From contig NZ_CP010431.2 of the NCBI RefSeq assembly GCF_000814845.2, positions 2,976,001-3,040,000 on the forward strand: a stretch of DNA of 64,000 nt, given 5' to 3'. The translations under genes were made by a program, and so were the position numbers. Position 1 is the stretch's first letter. Each line of letters opens with the position of its first letter. The DNA is from Pandoraea sputorum. GTDB taxonomy: Bacteria > Pseudomonadota > Gammaproteobacteria > Burkholderiales > Burkholderiaceae. Below the pieces are notes generated by a model that searched no databases, was not told the DNA's origin, and saw nothing but the letters and a program-made list of their open reading frames with translations. Shown here piece by piece: positions 31,796-44,832 of this stretch.

Positions 31796-32577
31796 CAGGC
31801 GGATTGTCCCGAGGGGTTCTGGACTTGCGCGCTGGTACGGCCAAAGCGGCGCTCGCGCTGCTGAAACTCGGCGACCGCCCGCTTAAGCGTATTGGCGTTG
31901 AAGTCCGGCCAGAATTCTTCGGTGAAATACAGTTCAGTGTACGCCAGTTGCCAAAGCAGAAAATTACTGACGCGCTGGTCGCCGCCGGTACGGATAAAGA
32001 GATCCGGCTCCGGTGCATAAGCCATGCTCAGATAGGGCGCGAGATCGTCTTCCGAAAACGACGTATCGAGCGCTGCAGCCCCCCCCTGCGCGACACGCGC
32101 AGCGGCGAGCTTCTGAGCTGCCTGGAGAATATCCCACCGCCCGCCATAATTGGCGGCGATGGTCAAAGTGAGACCTTTGTTGTCCTGCGTACGCTCTTCC
32201 GCACGCCTGACGAGTTCCTGAATGCGCGGCTCGAACGCTTCGAGCGCACCAATGACGCGAAGACGGATGCCGTTGCTGTGCAGCTTCCCCACCTCGCGCT
32301 CGAGCGCGAGAATGAAAAGCTGCATGAGCGTCGAGACTTCATCCTGCGGACGACGCCAGTTCTCGGAACTGAACGCAAACAGGGTCAGGTACTCGACGCC
32401 AAGCTCGGCACATGCCGTCACCGCTTCACGCACGGCGTCAACACCACGCTTGTGCCCCGCAACGCGAGGCAATTTACGACTGGTAGCCCAACGCCCGTTG
32501 CCGTCCATGACGATGGCAACGTGGCGCGGAATGCTCGCTGTCTCAGGAGCAGAAAGCGTAGAGCTGAGAAAACCCAT
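31795..32577 (-). CDS. uppS: Undecaprenyl (isoprenyl) diphosphate synthase
   Basis: This cis-prenyltransferase makes the C55 lipid carrier for peptidoglycan. It has 260 residues. The catalytic Asp is in [18 protein letters not shown]; other conserved blocks are [31 protein letters not shown], and the substrate-binding [20 protein letters not shown]. The C-terminal ~20 residues ([18 protein letters not shown]) are a variable tail. Confidence 0.96.
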   Translation of the reverse strand: MGFLSSTLSAPETASIPRHVAIVMDGNGRWATSRKLPRVAGHKRGVDAVREAVTACAELGVEYLTLFAFSSENWRRPQDEVSTLMQLFILALEREVGKLHSNGIRLRVIGALEAFEPRIQELVRRAEERTQDNKGLTLTIAANYGGRWDILQAAQKLAAARVAQGGAAALDTSFSEDDLAPYLSMAYAPEPDLFIRTGGDQRVSNFLLWQLAYTELYFTEEFWPDFNANTLKRAVAEFQQRERRFGRTSAQVQNPSGQSA

Positions 32578-32641
32578 TGAGTTACGGCGCGGAGTCGGGC
32601 GCGAAAGTCTGCGGAGATTGAGCGGTAAGTGCCGTGAGCAC

Positions 32642-33202
32642 TTAAACCGTCATGATCTCAGCGTCCTTCTGCTTCACCAACTCGTCGATTTCGGCGACGA
32701 ATTTGTCGGTGAACTTCTGGACATCGTCGCCACCACGGCGCTCGTCGTCTTCAGAAATCTCCTTGTCCTTCACCATCTTCTTGAGCTGCTCGTTCGCGTC
32801 GCGGCGCAGGTTGCGCACGGCAACCTTGGCGTTTTCGCCTTCCGACTTGACCAGCTTCGTCATTTCGCGACGGCGCTCTTCGGTCAGTTGGGGCATCGGC
32901 ACGCGAATCAGATCGCCCTGCGTCGCCGGGTTCAGGCCCAGATCCGACTCGCGGATGGCCTTTTCGACCTTGGGGACCATGTTCTTTTCCCACGCCTGCA
33001 CACCGATCGTACGGGCGTCGACAAGGCTCACGTTGGCGACTTGAGAGATGGGCACCATCGAACCGTAATAATCGACCTGGACGTGATCGAGCAGGCCAAC
33101 GTGCGCGCGGCCGGTACGAATCTTCGCCAGGTTGTTCTTGAACGACTCGATCGAGCTCTTCATCTTTTGCTCGACATTTTTCTTGACGTCAGCAACGCTC
33201 AT
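32642..33202 (-). CDS. frr: Ribosome recycling factor
   Basis: It splits post-termination ribosomes together with EF-G. It is 186 residues, the usual length. The N-terminus [20 protein letters not shown] fixes ATG 33202. The helical domain includes [20 protein letters not shown] and the C-terminal repeat [20 protein letters not shown]. It follows pyrH after an 84-bp gap that contains a large hairpin. Confidence 0.97.
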   Translation of the reverse strand: MSVADVKKNVEQKMKSSIESFKNNLAKIRTGRAHVGLLDHVQVDYYGSMVPISQVANVSLVDARTIGVQAWEKNMVPKVEKAIRESDLGLNPATQGDLIRVPMPQLTEERRREMTKLVKSEGENAKVAVRNLRRDANEQLKKMVKDKEISEDDERRGGDDVQKFTDKFVAEIDELVKQKDAEIMTV

Positions 33203-33244
33203 GGCAACCTCCAAACCTAAATTGTTACGCAAACATAAATGATA

Positions 33245-33276
33245 CGGCGTCGACGCGCCAATGCGCGTCGACGCCG
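33245..33276 (-). promoter_or_regulatory. Perfect 14-bp hairpin between pyrH and frr
   Basis: CGGCGTCGACGCGC and GCGCGTCGACGCCG pair fully around the 4-nt loop CAAT. It begins 10 bp after the pyrH stop. On the coding (minus) strand it is followed by TATCATTTATG rather than a T run, so it is not a classical terminator. It may pause polymerase, block 3' exonucleases or mark RNase processing. Confidence 0.7.
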
Positions 33277-33286
33277 CAATTTGAAC

Positions 33287-34000
33287 TCAAACGTGGACGA
33301 GCGTTCCCTCGTCCTCGCCGAGGATGACGTGCTTGAGCGCGCCCGGCTTCACGATCGAGAAAACGCGCACCGGCATCTTCTGATCGCGACACAGCGCGAA
33401 AGCCGTCGCGTCCATGACCTGCAGGTTCTTCGAGATCGCCTCGTCGAAACTGATGGTCGAGTACTTCACTGCGTCCGGAACCTTCTTCGGGTCGGCCGAG
33501 TACACGCCGTCGACCTTGGTCGCTTTGAGCACGACTTCGGCGCCAACTTCCGAGCCACGCAGCGCAGCGGCTGTGTCGGTCGTGAAGAACGGGTTGCCCG
33601 TGCCAGCGGCGAAGATCACGACTTTACCCTCTTCGAGCTGACGAATCGCGCGGGGGCGGATATACGGTTCGACGACCTGGTCCATACGCAGCGCGGATTG
33701 CACACGCGCTTCGATGCCAGCGTGACGCATCGCGTCCTGCAGCGCCAGGGCGTTCATCATCGTGGCGAGCATGCCCATGTAATCGGCCGTCGCGCGGTCC
33801 ATACCTGCGGCACCGCCTGCCACCCCCCGGAAAATATTGCCACCGCCGATCACGACGGCCAATTGCGTGCCCAGGCGAACGACTTCAGCAATGTCACCAA
33901 CCATCCGCTCGATGGTTGCGCGGTTGATGCCGAACGAATCGTCACCCATGAGGGCTTCACCAGAGAGCTTGAGAAGTACGCGTTTGTAAGGAGTAGACAT
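33287..34000 (-). CDS. pyrH: Uridylate kinase
   Basis: It phosphorylates UMP to UDP and is a hexamer regulated by GTP and UTP. It has 237 residues of the amino-acid kinase fold: [60 protein letters not shown], and [18 protein letters not shown] 34000 is preceded by a good AAGGAG-like site. It sits between tsf and frr. Confidence 0.97.
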   Translation of the reverse strand: MSTPYKRVLLKLSGEALMGDDSFGINRATIERMVGDIAEVVRLGTQLAVVIGGGNIFRGVAGGAAGMDRATADYMGMLATMMNALALQDAMRHAGIEARVQSALRMDQVVEPYIRPRAIRQLEEGKVVIFAAGTGNPFFTTDTAAALRGSEVGAEVVLKATKVDGVYSADPKKVPDAVKYSTISFDEAISKNLQVMDATAFALCRDQKMPVRVFSIVKPGALKHVILGEDEGTLVHV

Positions 34001-34054
34001 GGCGGTCCTTAAGAAGTCTGGTCGGGCACTGTTGGGGTATTCTGGATGAAACAA

Positions 34055-34077
34055 CGGGGACGACACTGTCGCCCCCG
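34055..34077 (-). terminator. Weak hairpin between tsf and pyrH
   Basis: CGGGG-A-CGAC and GTCG-C-CCCCG pair around ACT with one mismatch. On the coding strand it is followed by GTTGTTTC, a poor U tract. It may attenuate transcription into pyrH. Confidence 0.4.
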
Positions 34078-34098
34078 GATACTACGGTACTGCTTGAA

Positions 34099-34980
34099 TT
34101 ACGACTGCTTGGCAGCGGCCACTTGAGCAGCCACTTCAGCAGCGAAGTCGTCTTGCTTCTTCTCGATGCCTTCGCCGACCACGAACATAGTGAAGCCCTT
34201 GACCGTGGTGTTGTTGGCCTTGAGCATCTGCTCGACGGTTGCCTTGTCGTCCTTCACGTACGTCTGGTTGAACAGCGAGACTTCCTTCAGGAACTTCTGC
34301 ACGCTGCCTTCCACCATCTTGGCGACGATCTCGGCCGGCTTGCCCGATTCTGCGGCCTTTTCGGCGGCGACCTTGCGTTCCTTCTCGATCAGATCTGCCG
34401 CGACTTGATCGCCCGACACGGCGACCGGCTTCATGGCGGCGATGTGCATCGCGACGTTCTTGCCCACTTCAGCGTCAGCACCTTCGTACTCGACGATCAC
34501 GCCGATACGCGTGCCGTGCAGGTACGATGCCAGCTTGGCCGACGTTTCGTAACGCTGGAAGCGACGAATCGTCATGTTTTCGCCGATCTTGCCGATCAGG
34601 TCGGCACGGACCTGGTCAACGGTCTTGCCGTCGAGCGGCAGAGCCGACAGGGCAGCGACGTCGGCCGGGTTGTTCTCGGCGACCAGCTTGGCCAGGTTTT
34701 CTGCGAACTTCAGGAAGTCGTCGTTCTTCGAGACAAAGTCGGTTTCGCAGTTGATTTCAACCACGGCACCCTTGCCACCGTCGATGTAGGCCGAGATCAC
34801 GCCTTCAGCCGTGATACGGCTTGCAGCCTTGCTGGCCTTGCTACCCAGCTTGACACGCAGGATTTCTTCAGCACGGACCATGTCGCCGTCGGCTTCGGTC
34901 AGCGCCTTCTTGCATTCCATCATCGGCGCATCGGTCTTGGCGCGCAGTTCGCCCACCATTGCTGCAGTAATTGCCGGCAT
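34099..34980 (-). CDS. tsf: Translation elongation factor Ts
   Basis: This is the guanine-nucleotide exchange factor for EF-Tu. It has 293 residues. The N-terminal UBA-like helix domain reads [20 protein letters not shown], and the core contains [20 protein letters not shown]. The C-terminal module contains [19 protein letters not shown]. It is downstream of rpsB across an internal terminator-like hairpin. Confidence 0.97.
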   Translation of the reverse strand: MPAITAAMVGELRAKTDAPMMECKKALTEADGDMVRAEEILRVKLGSKASKAASRITAEGVISAYIDGGKGAVVEINCETDFVSKNDDFLKFAENLAKLVAENNPADVAALSALPLDGKTVDQVRADLIGKIGENMTIRRFQRYETSAKLASYLHGTRIGVIVEYEGADAEVGKNVAMHIAAMKPVAVSGDQVAADLIEKERKVAAEKAAESGKPAEIVAKMVEGSVQKFLKEVSLFNQTYVKDDKATVEQMLKANNTTVKGFTMFVVGEGIEKKQDDFAAEVAAQVAAAKQS

Positions 34981-35083
34981 ATCGTTACTCCTGTATATCG
35001 AATCAGTCGGGAGAGGGTTTCACAAGAGCGGCCTCACTGCCCGCCCTTGGCGCCCCACTCACCCGACGCGGGGAAATCGGACT

Positions 35084-35115
35084 AAAAAAAAGGGGCGCCA
35101 CAAGCAGCCCCTTTT
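35084..35115 (-). terminator. Terminator/attenuator between rpsB and tsf
   Basis: On the minus strand AAAAGGGGC and GCCCCTTTT form a 9-bp stem with a 10-nt loop, followed by a run of eight T. It lies 19-51 bp past the rpsB stop. Because tsf follows directly with no obvious new promoter, partial read-through is likely. A terminator in this gap is also known in E. coli, where it sets the S2 to EF-Ts ratio. Confidence 0.85.
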
Positions 35116-35134
35116 GTTACGCAGCGGTGGCCGC

Positions 35135-35884
35135 TTACGCCTCTTCGTTCACTTCGACGAACTCGTCGCCTTCGCCGCGAACGGCTTCGACGACTTCCTT
35201 GACGGCGTTTGCACGGCCTTCGAGGATTGCGTCGGCAACGCCTTGCACGTACAGCTCGACAGCCTTGCTCGAGTCGTCGTTACCCGGGATCACGTAATCC
35301 ACACCTTCCGGCGAGTGGTTCGTATCGACCACGGCGATCACCGGAATGCCCAGCTTGTTGGCTTCGGTGATGGCGATCTTGTGGTAGCCGACGTCGACGA
35401 CGAAGATGGCGTCGGGCATGCCGCCCATTTCCTTCACGCCACCGATCGACTTTTGCAGCTTGGCCATTTCGCGATCGAACAGCAGCGCTTCCTTCTTGCT
35501 CATGCGCTCTTGCTCGCCGGCTTCCAGAGCCTGCTCCATGTCCTTGAGCTTCTTGATCGACGACTTCAGCGTCTTGAAGTTCGTCAGCATGCCGCCCAGC
35601 CAACGGTTGTTGACGTAAGGCATGCCGGCACGTGCCGCGGCTTCCGCCACGATGTCACGCGCTTGACGCTTCGTGCCCACGAACAGGATCGTGCCGCGGT
35701 TTGCTGCCAGTTGACGCACATACTTCAGCGCGTCCTGGTACATCGGCAACGTCTTTTCGAGGTTGATGATGTGAATCTTGTTGCGATGGCCGAAGATATA
35801 GGGGGCCATCTTGGGGTTCCAGAAACGGGTTTGGTGACCAAAGTGGACGCCCGCTTCCAGCATCTGACGCATCGTGACAGACAT
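35135..35884 (-). CDS. rpsB: Small-subunit ribosomal protein S2
   Basis: It is 249 residues, a normal length. The N-terminal [20 protein letters not shown], the block [20 protein letters not shown], and [20 protein letters not shown] are typical of bacterial S2. A Shine-Dalgarno-like GGAG is located just upstream of ATG 35884. It is the first gene of the large minus-strand cluster and has a ~280-nt leader. Confidence 0.98.
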   Translation of the reverse strand: MSVTMRQMLEAGVHFGHQTRFWNPKMAPYIFGHRNKIHIINLEKTLPMYQDALKYVRQLAANRGTILFVGTKRQARDIVAEAAARAGMPYVNNRWLGGMLTNFKTLKSSIKKLKDMEQALEAGEQERMSKKEALLFDREMAKLQKSIGGVKEMGGMPDAIFVVDVGYHKIAITEANKLGIPVIAVVDTNHSPEGVDYVIPGNDDSSKAVELYVQGVADAILEGRANAVKEVVEAVRGEGDEFVEVNEEA

Positions 35885-36413
35885 GTGATTCTCCGTGAGG
35901 GTTAGGTCTTAGACCGGCTGCCGTACCCGTTTCGTCAGACTGCCATACAGCTTTGCATGACCCGCCTGCGAAGATCGGGCACCCTGGGTGCGCCGGCCCG
36001 CGATTTCAAAATTCCCAAGCCGAGAAGACAGATCGCTGCCCGTCGAATCACCGAATTTGGCGCCTTTCAGCACCAACTTGGGGCCAAACACCCCAAAACT
36101 CCGGCGAATCGCGCCAAAAACCAAGGGGAAACCCTTGACCATATTGACAACTCGTCCTCGACTTAGCCCGAGATTATAGCATCGCACCGAGCCATCACTC
36201 AAGAGGCTCGTGAACTTGTGGTGACAGACCGCGAATGCCCGATTTGCGCGGCATACCGGCCAGTTCGGGATGGCTTCCGGCGCCCCCATCGGAACTGCGG
36301 AAGTTCACCGTCGGAATGCTCCGAAATCCACGCTACACAAGGCCGAAACCCGGCCAAAACCCTCCATTGGTGCGATAATGCGTCACTGTTTCCGCAATTT
36401 GCCCGATTCCGCA
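35885..36413. promoter_or_regulatory. Divergent rpsB/map control region with a long rpsB leader
   Basis: This 529-bp gene-free stretch contains, on minus, the predicted rpsB promoter (36173-36202) and the rpsB leader (about 36166 to 35885). On plus there is an extended -10 sequence TGCGATAAT (36371-36379) 34 bp before the map ATG, with no good -35. The small open frames here are not supported by codon pattern or start signals. In E. coli, S2 represses its own mRNA through the leader. A similar role is plausible, but I did not recognise a specific motif. Confidence 0.5.
36173..36202 (-). promoter_or_regulatory. Predicted sigma70 promoter of rpsB
   Basis: On minus, TTGAGT (36202 to 36197), an 18-bp spacer and a perfect TATAAT (36178 to 36173). 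The start point would be near 36166, giving a leader of about 280 nt before the rpsB ATG. Confidence 0.7.
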
Positions 36414-37241
36414 ATGGCCATCACTCTCAAAAATGCCCACGACATTGAAATGATGCGCGTCGCTTGCCGTCTGGCCAGCGAAGTGCTCGATTTCATTACG
36501 CCGCACGTGCGCGCCGGCGTCACCACCGGGGAGCTCGACCGCCTCTGCCACGAATTCATGATTAAGGAACAGGGCACCGTCCCTGCCCCGCTGAACTACC
36601 AGCCGCCCGGCTACCCGCCCTACCCGAAGGCCACCTGCATCTCGGTCAATGACGTGATCTGCCATGGCATTCCCGGCGACAAGGTACTCAAAAACGGTGA
36701 CGCGCTGAACATCGACATCACTGTCATCAAGGACGGCTACTTCGGTGACACGAGCCGCATGTTCATCGTCGGCGATGGCACGATTCTGGCCAAACGCCTG
36801 GCGCAGGTCACCTATGAGTGCATGTGGCTTGGCATCAACCAGGTGCGTCCGGGCGCGCGTCTCGGCGACATCGGCCAGGCGATCCAGACGCACGCCGAGG
36901 CGCAGGGCTACAGCGTTGTGCGCGAGTATTGCGGGCACGGGATCGGCCAGGTGTTCCATGAAGACCCACAAATCCTGCACTATGGACGTCAGGGCACTGG
37001 CCTGGAATTGCAGGCCGGCATGATCTTCACCATCGAACCGATGATCAACGCTGGCAAGCGCGAAATTCGGACGATGCCCGATCAGTGGACCGTCAAGACG
37101 CGCGACCGCAGCCTGTCGGCTCAGTGGGAACATACCGTGCTGGTGACGGAAACGGGCCACGAGGTGCTGACGCATTCGGCCCAGACGCCTGCACCTCCGC
37201 CCGGCTCGTCGTACGTCACGTCGTTCGCAGCAGCAGCTTAA
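36414..37241 (+). CDS. map: Methionine aminopeptidase, type I
   Basis: It removes the initiator Met from nascent proteins. It has 275 residues. Metal ligands are recognisable in LNIDITVIKDGYFGDTSRMF, CGHGIGQVFHEDPQIL, GMIFTIEPMIN, and WEHTVLVTETGHEVLT. ATG 36414 gives MAITLKNAHDIEMMRVACRL, the usual N-terminus. It is divergent from rpsB, a common bacterial arrangement. Confidence 0.97.
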   Translation: MAITLKNAHDIEMMRVACRLASEVLDFITPHVRAGVTTGELDRLCHEFMIKEQGTVPAPLNYQPPGYPPYPKATCISVNDVICHGIPGDKVLKNGDALNIDITVIKDGYFGDTSRMFIVGDGTILAKRLAQVTYECMWLGINQVRPGARLGDIGQAIQTHAEAQGYSVVREYCGHGIGQVFHEDPQILHYGRQGTGLELQAGMIFTIEPMINAGKREIRTMPDQWTVKTRDRSLSAQWEHTVLVTETGHEVLTHSAQTPAPPPGSSYVTSFAAAA

Positions 37242-37379
37242 CAACGTAAGAACCGTTAGATTCCAACGAAGCAGTAACGTCCGGCCGCCGGCAACTCTGG
37301 TGGCCGCCCGGCCCGGCCTCGCCGCATTTCGCAGCGCGTTGCCGGACCTGACTCGTTTATCCACTCCCTGGAAGCCGCC

Positions 37380-39944
37380 ATGCACGCACGTGCACACGCC
37401 CCTTCTCCGCTACGTCAGGCCCTCAAGGACCGAAAGGCCGAACTCGTCGAACGATTTGTCGCAAACGGCAAGATCGACGGGCTTCTTCACGGTTTGTGCC
37501 ACGCCGTCGATCAGGCCATGCGCGATGCGTGGGCCGAGTACCGGATGCCGGACGACTTCGCGCTCGTGGCGGTCGGCGGTTACGGACGCGGCGAGTTGTA
37601 TCCGTATTCGGACGTGGACATTCTGTTGCTGCACCCGGGCACCGATAGCGAGGCGCTGACGTCGCACGTCGAGCCGTTCATCGGATTTCTCTGGGATATC
37701 GGCGTCGAGATCGGTTCATCGGTGCGCACTGTCGACGAGTGCATTTCCGAAGCACAGGCCGACATCACAGTGCAAACGAGCCTGCTGGAAGCGCGTCTAC
37801 TCACCGGCAATCAAGCGCTGTTCGACGAATTTCAGGCACGTTTCGCCGACGACCTCGACCCGCTCGCGTTCTTTCGGAGCAAGCAACTCGAGATCCGTCA
37901 GCGCCACGCCAAGTATCAGGACACGCCATACAGCCTGGAGCCGAACTGCAAGGAAAGCCCGGGCGGCTTACGCGACCTGCAAGTGATTCTGTGGATGACG
38001 AAGGCGGCCGGGCTCGGCAATAGCTGGGCAGAGCTGTCCACGCGCGATCTGCTGACCGATCGTGAACTCAAGGAGTTGCGTCGCAACGAGCAATTCCTGA
38101 AGGGTTTGCGAGCGCGACTCCATCTGCTGGCACGTCGTCGGCAGGACGTGCTGGTATTCGACCTTCAGACGGCCCTTGCGCAAAGCCTCGGCTTCGACGC
38201 CACGACCACGAAGCGCGCCAGCGAGCAACTCATGCGGCGCTATTACTGGGCGGCAAAGGCGGTCTCACAGCTCAATACGGTGTTGCTGCTGAACGTTGAA
38301 GCCCGACTGTTCCCGCAGACTAGCGGCGTTACTCGCGTGATCAACGAGCGCTTCGTCGAGAAGCAAGGGATGATCGAGATCGTCGACGACGAACTGTACA
38401 CACGTCATCCGAATGCGATTCTCGAAACGTTCCTGCTGTACGAGCAGGTCGTCGGGGTAAAAGGATTGTCCGCCCGAACCCTACGTGCGCTCTACAATGC
38501 GCGCGAACTCATGAACGGACAGTGGCGTGCGGACCCCGAGAACCGTCGCACGTTCCTCCAGATTTTGCAGCAGCCGCAGGGCATCACTCATGCATTGCGG
38601 CTGATGAACCAGACCAGTGTGCTGGGTCGCTACCTGATCAACTTCCGTCGCGTGGTCGGGCAGATGCAGCACGACCTGTATCACGTGTACACCGTCGATC
38701 AGCACATTCTGATGGTAGTGCGTAATATTCGCCGTTTCGCGGTCGCGGAGCATACGCACGAGTATCCGTTCTGCAGTCAATTGATCGCGAACTTCGACCG
38801 TCCGTGGGTGCTGACGATCGCCGCCCTCTTCCACGATATTGCGAAGGGCCGCGGCGGTGACCACTCGACGCTCGGCATGGTCGATGCGCGCACCTTCTGC
38901 ACACGCCACGGCATCTCGAAGGAAGACACCGATCTGATCGTCTGGCTGGTTGGTGAACACCTGACGATGAGCACTGTGGCGCAGAAGCAGGACACCACCG
39001 ATCCGGAAGTCATCCGACGTTTTGCGGAAAAAGTGGAAAACGAGCGTCGCCTGACGGCGCTTTACCTGCTCACCGTGGCGGACATTCGCGGTACCAGCCC
39101 GAAAGTCTGGAACGCCTGGAAAGGCAAGCTGCTCGAAGACCTTTATCGTCTGACATTGCAAGTGCTGGGCGGCGCCAACCCGGACCCGCACGCACAATTG
39201 AAGGCGCGCAAGGAGGAAGCGCTCGGACTGCTGCGCCTCTATACCGTGCCGGAACGCGCGCAGGAAGCGCTCTGGAACACGCTGGACGTCGCGTACTTTC
39301 TGCGCAACGACCCGGCGGACGTGGCGTGGCAAACGCGCCATCTGTGGCGGCATGTCGACAGTGCGTCGCCCATCGTCAAGGCGCGTCCGTCGCCCATCGG
39401 CGAAGGGCTGCAGGTGTTGGTTTATGTCCGCGATCAGGTCGATCTGTTTGCGCGTATCTGTGGCTACTTCGAGCGCAAGGGCCTGTCGATTCTTGACGCC
39501 AAAGTGCACACCACTAGCCAGGGCTTCGCGCTCGACAGTTTCCTGCTGACCGACCCGGGCCTCGACACCAGTTATCGCGACATCATCAATCTGGTGGAAA
39601 GCGAACTGGTGTCGCTGCTCACACGGGAAGAGCCCCTGGCAGAACCGAGCAAGGGGCGTCTGCCGCGCCGTTCGCGCAGCTTTCCGGTCACGCCTCGTGT
39701 CGATCTTCGGCCCGATGAGCGCGGCCAGTACTACTTGCTATCGGTGTCGGCCAACGACCGCACCGGTTTGCTTTATGCGGTCGCTCGCGTGCTTGCGCGT
39801 CACGGCGTCAGCGTGCGAACCGCCCGCATCAATACCCTCGGCGAACGTGTCGAAGACACGTTTCTGCTCGACGGCAGCCGTTTGCAGGATAGTCGCCTGC
39901 AAATTGCCGTCGAGACCGAATTACTCGAAGCATTGGAACCATGA
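37380..39944 (+). CDS. glnD: PII uridylyltransferase / uridylyl-removing enzyme
   Basis: It is the primary nitrogen sensor: it adds UMP to PII proteins when glutamine is low and removes it when glutamine is high. It has 854 residues. The nucleotidyltransferase motif is [21 protein letters not shown] central domain is followed by an HD phosphohydrolase domain ([20 protein letters not shown]) and two C-terminal ACT domains ([40 protein letters not shown]). It overlaps the next gene by ATGA. Confidence 0.96.
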   Translation: MHARAHAPSPLRQALKDRKAELVERFVANGKIDGLLHGLCHAVDQAMRDAWAEYRMPDDFALVAVGGYGRGELYPYSDVDILLLHPGTDSEALTSHVEPFIGFLWDIGVEIGSSVRTVDECISEAQADITVQTSLLEARLLTGNQALFDEFQARFADDLDPLAFFRSKQLEIRQRHAKYQDTPYSLEPNCKESPGGLRDLQVILWMTKAAGLGNSWAELSTRDLLTDRELKELRRNEQFLKGLRARLHLLARRRQDVLVFDLQTALAQSLGFDATTTKRASEQLMRRYYWAAKAVSQLNTVLLLNVEARLFPQTSGVTRVINERFVEKQGMIEIVDDELYTRHPNAILETFLLYEQVVGVKGLSARTLRALYNARELMNGQWRADPENRRTFLQILQQPQGITHALRLMNQTSVLGRYLINFRRVVGQMQHDLYHVYTVDQHILMVVRNIRRFAVAEHTHEYPFCSQLIANFDRPWVLTIAALFHDIAKGRGGDHSTLGMVDARTFCTRHGISKEDTDLIVWLVGEHLTMSTVAQKQDTTDPEVIRRFAEKVENERRLTALYLLTVADIRGTSPKVWNAWKGKLLEDLYRLTLQVLGGANPDPHAQLKARKEEALGLLRLYTVPERAQEALWNTLDVAYFLRNDPADVAWQTRHLWRHVDSASPIVKARPSPIGEGLQVLVYVRDQVDLFARICGYFERKGLSILDAKVHTTSQGFALDSFLLTDPGLDTSYRDIINLVESELVSLLTREEPLAEPSKGRLPRRSRSFPVTPRVDLRPDERGQYYLLSVSANDRTGLLYAVARVLARHGVSVRTARINTLGERVEDTFLLDGSRLQDSRLQIAVETELLEALEP

Positions 39945-41923
39945 GCGATACCCCGCGCGCCAAACTGAGCGCCAAACACCCCCGCACCCTCGACAAGACG
40001 CGCTCCCCTGTGCGCTCGGCTGGCGCATTGCGCCGTCCGACCAAGTCAGTGCCTGCGTCGATGCTCGACGCCAGCGGCGCGAAGAAACCTGCAGGGAAAC
40101 CGGCGCGTCCGCGTCCGGTGGACGATAACGCGACGCCGGGTGGCGCTCGTCGCCCGGTCGGCAGCGGTGCGGCGCCGCGCAAGCCGGCAGGTGGCGGCGC
40201 GCCCTACGAAAAGCGTCCGATGGGTGAACGCCCGCCAGCACGCGGGCAACGCGAGCGCGTTGCCGGGGCACGCCCTGCCCGTTTCGACGACGAATCCCGC
40301 GCACGTCGCGACTTCGATGATCGCGCACCGCGTCGCTTCGACGAAGATCGTCCGCGTCGTAGCACCGAAGGTGGTGCACGCGGTGACTTCGCCCGTCCAG
40401 TGAAGCGAGACTTCGACAATCGTGCACCGCGTCGCTTTGACGAAGATCGTCCGCGGCGTAATACCGAAGGTGGTGCACGCGGTGACTTCGCCCGTCCGAA
40501 GCGTGACTTCGATGACCGTGCACCCCGTCGCTTCGACGAAGAGCGTCCGCGTCGCAACACCGAAGGTGGCGCACGTGGTGACTTCGCCCGTCCGGTGAAG
40601 CGAGACTTCGACAATCGTGCACCGCGTCGCTTTGACGAAGACCGCCCCCGTCGCAACACCGAAGGTGGCGCACGTGGCGACTTCGCTCGTCCGGTGAAGC
40701 GAGACTTCGACAATCGTGCACCGCGTCGCTTTGAGGAAGATCGTCCGCGTCGTAATACCGAAGGTGGCGCACGTGGTGACTTCGCCCGCCCGGTGAAGCG
40801 TGAATTCGATGATCGTGCACCGCGTCGCTTTGACGAAGATCGTCCGCGTCGCAACACCGAAGGTGGCGCACGTGGTGACTTCGCCCGCCCGGTGAAGCGT
40901 GACTTCGATGATCGTGCACCGCGTCGCTTTGACGAAGATCGTCCGCGTCGTAATACCGAGGGTGGTGCACGTGGCAGCTTCGACAATCGCGCACCGCGTC
41001 GCTCTGACGAAGACCGTCCGCGTCGCACTAATGAAGGGGCCCCGCGTGGTCGCTTCTCGCGCGATGATCGCGACAATCAGGCGAACCGCACCGCACGTCC
41101 CTCGCGTGCACCGCGAGTTGAGCGCGACGACGATGACGACGATATCAAGATCCACCACGACGCCGCAGGCTCGCTGCGTTTGTCCAAGCGGATGTCTGAA
41201 CTCGGCCTGTGCTCGCGTCGCGAAGCGGACGAGTGGATCGCCAAGGGCTGGGTCCGTGTCGACGGCAAGGTGGTGAAGGAACTAGGCACGAAGATCCTGC
41301 CGACGCAGGAAATCACCGTCGTGCAAGCCGCGCAGAAGGAACAGGCCGGTCGTGTCACGATCCTGCTGCACAAGCCGGTGGGTTACGTGTCGGGTCAGGC
41401 AGAAGACGGCTACGATCCCGCTGTCGTGCTGGTGACCAGCGAACACCACTGGGCCGAAGACGACGCCGGCGTGCGCTTCTCGCCGTCGCATCTGCGCAGC
41501 CTGGCACCTGCCGGACGCCTCGACATCGACTCCACGGGTCTGCTCGTTCTCACACAGGACGGCCGCATTGCCAAGCAGTTGATCGGCGAGGATTCGGACA
41601 TCGAGAAGGAGTATCTCGTGCGCGTGTCGTACAACGAGCACTCGCAAAACGTGCAGGCGCACTTCCCGGCCGATCGCCTGGCGCTGCTGCGTCATGGACT
41701 GGAGCTTGACGACCAACCGCTCAAGCCCGCACAGGTGGATTGGCAGAACCCGGAGCAACTTCGCTTTGTGCTCAAGGAAGGCAAGAAGCGTCAGATTCGC
41801 CGCATGTGCGAACTGGTCGGTTTGCACGTGACGGGCCTCAAGCGAGTCCGCATGGGACAAATCACCCTGGGCAACCTGCCCGTGGGCGAATGGCGTTACC
41901 TGCGCGCCGGCGAAGGGTTCTGA
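39941..41923 (+). CDS. S4-type 23S rRNA pseudouridine synthase (RluB/RluE/RluF-like) with long tandem-repeat N-terminus
   Basis: This 660-residue protein has its enzyme in the last ~260 residues. An S4 RNA-binding domain ([20 protein letters not shown]) precedes the RsuA/RluB-type catalytic domain with the active Asp in [20 protein letters not shown] and the motif [19 protein letters not shown]. The first ~120 residues are basic and Pro/Ala/Arg rich. Residues ~123-370 are seven near-identical 32-33 residue repeats of the form [19 protein letters not shown] plus [14 protein letters not shown], then a degenerate eighth. This highly charged, disordered part probably binds RNA. The exact uridine target is not determined. 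The start overlaps the glnD stop. Confidence 0.9.
   Translation: MSDTPRAKLSAKHPRTLDKTRSPVRSAGALRRPTKSVPASMLDASGAKKPAGKPARPRPVDDNATPGGARRPVGSGAAPRKPAGGGAPYEKRPMGERPPARGQRERVAGARPARFDDESRARRDFDDRAPRRFDEDRPRRSTEGGARGDFARPVKRDFDNRAPRRFDEDRPRRNTEGGARGDFARPKRDFDDRAPRRFDEERPRRNTEGGARGDFARPVKRDFDNRAPRRFDEDRPRRNTEGGARGDFARPVKRDFDNRAPRRFEEDRPRRNTEGGARGDFARPVKREFDDRAPRRFDEDRPRRNTEGGARGDFARPVKRDFDDRAPRRFDEDRPRRNTEGGARGSFDNRAPRRSDEDRPRRTNEGAPRGRFSRDDRDNQANRTARPSRAPRVERDDDDDDIKIHHDAAGSLRLSKRMSELGLCSRREADEWIAKGWVRVDGKVVKELGTKILPTQEITVVQAAQKEQAGRVTILLHKPVGYVSGQAEDGYDPAVVLVTSEHHWAEDDAGVRFSPSHLRSLAPAGRLDIDSTGLLVLTQDGRIAKQLIGEDSDIEKEYLVRVSYNEHSQNVQAHFPADRLALLRHGLELDDQPLKPAQVDWQNPEQLRFVLKEGKKRQIRRMCELVGLHVTGLKRVRMGQITLGNLPVGEWRYLRAGEGF
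40307..41060 (+). repeat. In-frame tandem repeat of about 99 bp, seven copies plus a degenerate one
   Basis: Copies begin at about 40307, 40406, 40502, 40601, 40700, 40799 and 40898, with a diverged partial copy from about 40978. All units are 99 bp except the second, which is 96 bp (one Val codon missing). All lengths are multiples of three, so gain or loss of a unit keeps the frame. DNA identity between units is very high, differing mostly at synonymous GAT/GAC, CGT/CGC and Asp/Asn positions, which suggests recent expansion. Confidence 0.95.
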
Positions 41924-41953
41924 TTCGGCGACGATTCCCCCATCGCGACCATG

Positions 41954-41990
41954 AAAAAGCCCGCCATCTCGGCGGGCTTTTTTTTTTTTG
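41954..41990 (+). terminator. Strong factor-independent terminator
   Basis: AAAAAGCCCGCC and GGCGGGCTTTTT form a 12-bp stem with loop ATCTC and a long T run afterward. It ends the map/glnD/pseudouridine-synthase direction and faces the convergent def gene. Confidence 0.93.
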
Positions 41991-42060
41991 TGTCGTTTCC
42001 GGCAAGCGCCGGGTGAAACGTCAATCGCAGATCAGCGACACAGCGATTCCGGCGTCGCAC

Positions 42061-42594
42061 TCAATCGTCACTATTCGGATCGAGCCCCGGGAAGAGGATC
42101 TCGGTAAAGCCGAACTTGCTGAAGTCGGTAATCCGCATTGGATAGAGCTTGCCGATCAGATGATCGCACTCGTGCTGCACGACGCGCGCATGAAAGCCTT
42201 CCGCCACGCGGTCGATGGCGTGACCGTGCTGGTCAAATCCTTCGTAGCGCAGCATCGAATAGCGGTTGACCATACCGCGAAGCCCCGGCACCGACAGGCA
42301 ACCTTCCCAGCCCTCTTCCATGTCCTGCGTCAACGGCGTAATGACCGGGTTGATCAGCACGGTTTCAGGCACTTCCGGGGCGTCCGGATAGCGCTCGTTA
42401 TGCTCGAAGCCGAAGATCACCACTTGCAGATCGACGCCGATCTGCGGTGCGGCAAGCCCGGCGCCGTTGGCATGCTTCATGGTCTCGAACATGTCGGCAA
42501 TAAGCTCGTCCAACTCGGGCGTGCCGAACTGTTCGACGGGTTTGGCGATGCGCAGCAAGCGCGGATCGCCCATCTTCAGAATATCGCGAATCAT
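42061..42594 (-). CDS. def: Peptide deformylase
   Basis: It removes the formyl group from nascent proteins, acting before methionine aminopeptidase. It has 177 residues. All three metal-site motifs are intact: [18 protein letters not shown] and [15 protein letters not shown] 42594 begins [20 protein letters not shown]. It lies 16 bp after ligA in the same direction. Confidence 0.97.
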   Translation of the reverse strand: MIRDILKMGDPRLLRIAKPVEQFGTPELDELIADMFETMKHANGAGLAAPQIGVDLQVVIFGFEHNERYPDAPEVPETVLINPVITPLTQDMEEGWEGCLSVPGLRGMVNRYSMLRYEGFDQHGHAIDRVAEGFHARVVQHECDHLIGKLYPMRITDFSKFGFTEILFPGLDPNSDD

Positions 42595-42610
42595 CGGTTC
42601 GATCCTCACA

Positions 42611-44821
<2,211 letters not shown>

Positions 44822-44832
44822 TCAATCGGAAC

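Noticed and set aside
36144..36149. TTGACA on plus as the -35 of a map promoter
   Set aside because: No -10 hexamer at 16-19 bp spacing, and it is over 260 bp from the map start; it lies inside the rpsB leader on the other strand.
40307..41060. Regular repeats as a possible CRISPR array
   Set aside because: There are no unique spacers; units are tandem, about 99 bp, and encode protein in frame.
39921..41158. Three long open frames on minus over the pseudouridine synthase repeats
   Set aside because: The 96-99 bp unit has no stop in these frames, so the repeat creates long artefact ORFs.
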